Assembly: GCA_024405875.1 (NCBI GenBank)
Contig: JAKSOA010000008.1
Location: 1-64,000, forward strand
Direction of reading: 5' to 3'
Source: Paludibacteraceae bacterium
GTDB taxonomy: Bacteria; Bacteroidota; Bacteroidia; Bacteroidales; Paludibacteraceae
DNA: 64,000 nucleotides
Shown: one piece after another, positions 63,056 to 64,000 of the stretch
How the letters are laid out: every line of letters starts with the position of its first letter
Position numbering within the stretch: the stretch's first letter is position 1
Program-made: the position numbers and the translations under genes
The notes under the pieces: generated by a model
Told to the model about the DNA's origin: nothing
Database searches by the model: none
What the model saw: only the letters and a program-made list of their open reading frames with translations

Positions 63056-64000
63056 TTATTTTAACATAATAACCTTGGCGGTTTTATTATCCATACCTGG
63101 CATAGTGCGTCCCACCGGCGCGTTTATGTATGTAGGGTCACACACTGTGTAACGTTTGCCGTTTACCACCAGATAATCCCCTTTCTGTTCCTCTGATATG
63201 TTTACCGCGGTTGCAAGGTGACCCGGATAATAGAGCAAAACCACATCAAGCCCTAACAAATCCCTTACCAAACGGGAGAAGAGAATTGAGCGGTCCTCAC
63301 AGTCACAATATGGATAATAGAGAGTCTCAGCAGAAAAGAACGCCCTGTCTCTACCCCAAATCTTATCATCATATCCATAAACAAAAGCGGTCTGCACAAA
63401 ATTAAGCAGTTTATTTACTGCGTCTCTTTGGGATTTACCCTCTATGGCACTTCTGAGTTTCGGATAGAGATTATCCTTGATAAAAGACTCCATTGGTGTG
63501 TTGGCGTATGCAACCCAAGTGGAAGTAAGGTCATTATTGATATAACTCTGTGGGTAGTTGTTATAAAAATCAATTGAATTTTTATTTACACAAACAGAAG
63601 CCTGTACGCCGTATGATGATTTTAAAGTTCTCAGAGGTGTCTGACTCATTGCAAATTTCTGTTCCTTTGATATTTGCAAAGAGACCAACGTCTCACCTTC
63701 AAATGACGCCGAACTTATATTCAGTGACTTTTCATTGCAATCAACAGGGTAAAACTTTATACCGTCTATTGTATAGAATGAGGTGTTGAATAAATTGTAA
63801 TCAGTAGCATAAAGCACATAGAGTTTTGTAGCGGAGTGTGCAAGCCTTATTTTATACCCCGATTGCACAAGTAGGTAACCCATCATAAATGACGCCTCAT
63901 TTGTCTTGCCGTAATGCTTCTGAGTAAACTCCTTCAGCATATTCAAATATGCGAAATCACACAACTGCAATTTAGCACGGGCATCCAAAGCGGATTTCAG
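63056..64000 (-). CDS. Transglutaminase-like domain protein (partial, 5' end outside window)
   Basis: The frame runs open to the edge of the window, so at least 314 residues are seen and the start is missing. The C-terminal part has the cysteine, histidine and aspartate expected of a transglutaminase-like (papain fold) protease: YCDCEDRSILFSRLVRDLLG, then YPGHLATAVN, then RYTVCDPTYINA. The region before it is beta-rich and of unknown nature. Relatives in Bacteroidetes are secreted or periplasmic proteins of unclear function. The stop lies just beyond the -33 element of the next promoter. Confidence 0.75.
   Translation of the reverse strand: MKSALDARAKLQLCDFAYLNMLKEFTQKHYGKTNEASFMMGYLLVQSGYKIRLAHSATKLYVLYATDYNLFNTSFYTIDGIKFYPVDCNEKSLNISSASFEGETLVSLQISKEQKFAMSQTPLRTLKSSYGVQASVCVNKNSIDFYNNYPQSYINNDLTSTWVAYANTPMESFIKDNLYPKLRSAIEGKSQRDAVNKLLNFVQTAFVYGYDDKIWGRDRAFFSAETLYYPYCDCEDRSILFSRLVRDLLGLDVVLLYYPGHLATAVNISEEQKGDYLVVNGKRYTVCDPTYINAPVGRTMPGMDNKTAKVIMLK

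Overview
This window is a 64 kb piece of a chromosome from the order Bacteroidales (phylum Bacteroidota). The evidence is a SusC/SusD starch locus, a full-length SprA and a PorZ-like protein (type IX secretion), many lipoproteins with short Bacteroidetes-type signal peptides, and promoters of the TTG - 19/20 bp - TAnnTTTG type in front of genes and tRNAs. No rRNA, transposase, phage or CRISPR array is visible. Gene content is mostly core, with an accessory patch around 33.6-39.2 kb.

Layout. (1) 1-8859, plus strand: the division and cell-wall cluster mraY(partial)-murD-ftsW-murG::murC-ftsQ-ftsA-ftsZ. Two features stand out: murG and murC are one continuous reading frame, and FtsA is about 100 residues short, apparently lacking subdomain 1C. 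(2) 8865-17888, minus strand: ruvA-sprA-lptF/G. (3) 18.0-21.5 kb: a small outer-membrane barrel, endonuclease IV, LptB and mannose-1-phosphate guanylyltransferase, then tRNA-Leu(CAA). (4) 21.7-28.8 kb: CstA, an amidohydrolase lipoprotein, an NhaC-type antiporter, a porin-like barrel and a lipid kinase. (5) 28.9-33.6 kb: a vitamin B12 acquisition locus with a 7TM-AraC regulator interrupted by one in-frame TAG, a cobalamin riboswitch, a BtuG-like surface propeller lipoprotein and a BtuB-like receptor. (6) 33.7-39.2 kb: accessory region with a fimbrillin/FISUMP-like lipoprotein preceded by an unlisted 41-residue ORF, three copies of a covarying hairpin repeat, a (TG)26 microsatellite, a nuclease/ATPase remnant, a secreted sphingomyelinase D/phospholipase D-like protein, a small lipoprotein and a GHL10 glycosyl hydrolase. 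(7) 39.2-44.3 kb: gltX, initiator tRNA, and the operon rseP - degenerate LytM - dxr. (8) 44.3-57.6 kb: a maltodextrin/starch utilisation locus, susC-susD-lipoprotein on the minus strand and lacI-type regulator - SusA-like neopullulanase - SLC45-like transporter - surface alpha-amylase on the plus strand. (9) 57.6-64 kb, minus strand: DUF1599 - DoxX/BT_3928-like - tpiA - rdgB - porZ, plus a partial transglutaminase-like gene at the edge.

A signal running through the window is a set of nine short arrays, all with period 7 but each with its own heptamer. They sit in gene-to-gene junctions and usually start on the stop codon of the upstream gene. These arrays, the 1C-less FtsA, the MurG-MurC fusion and the SMase D-like secreted protein are the observations most worth following. 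All family assignments were made by reading sequence motifs; no database search was possible.
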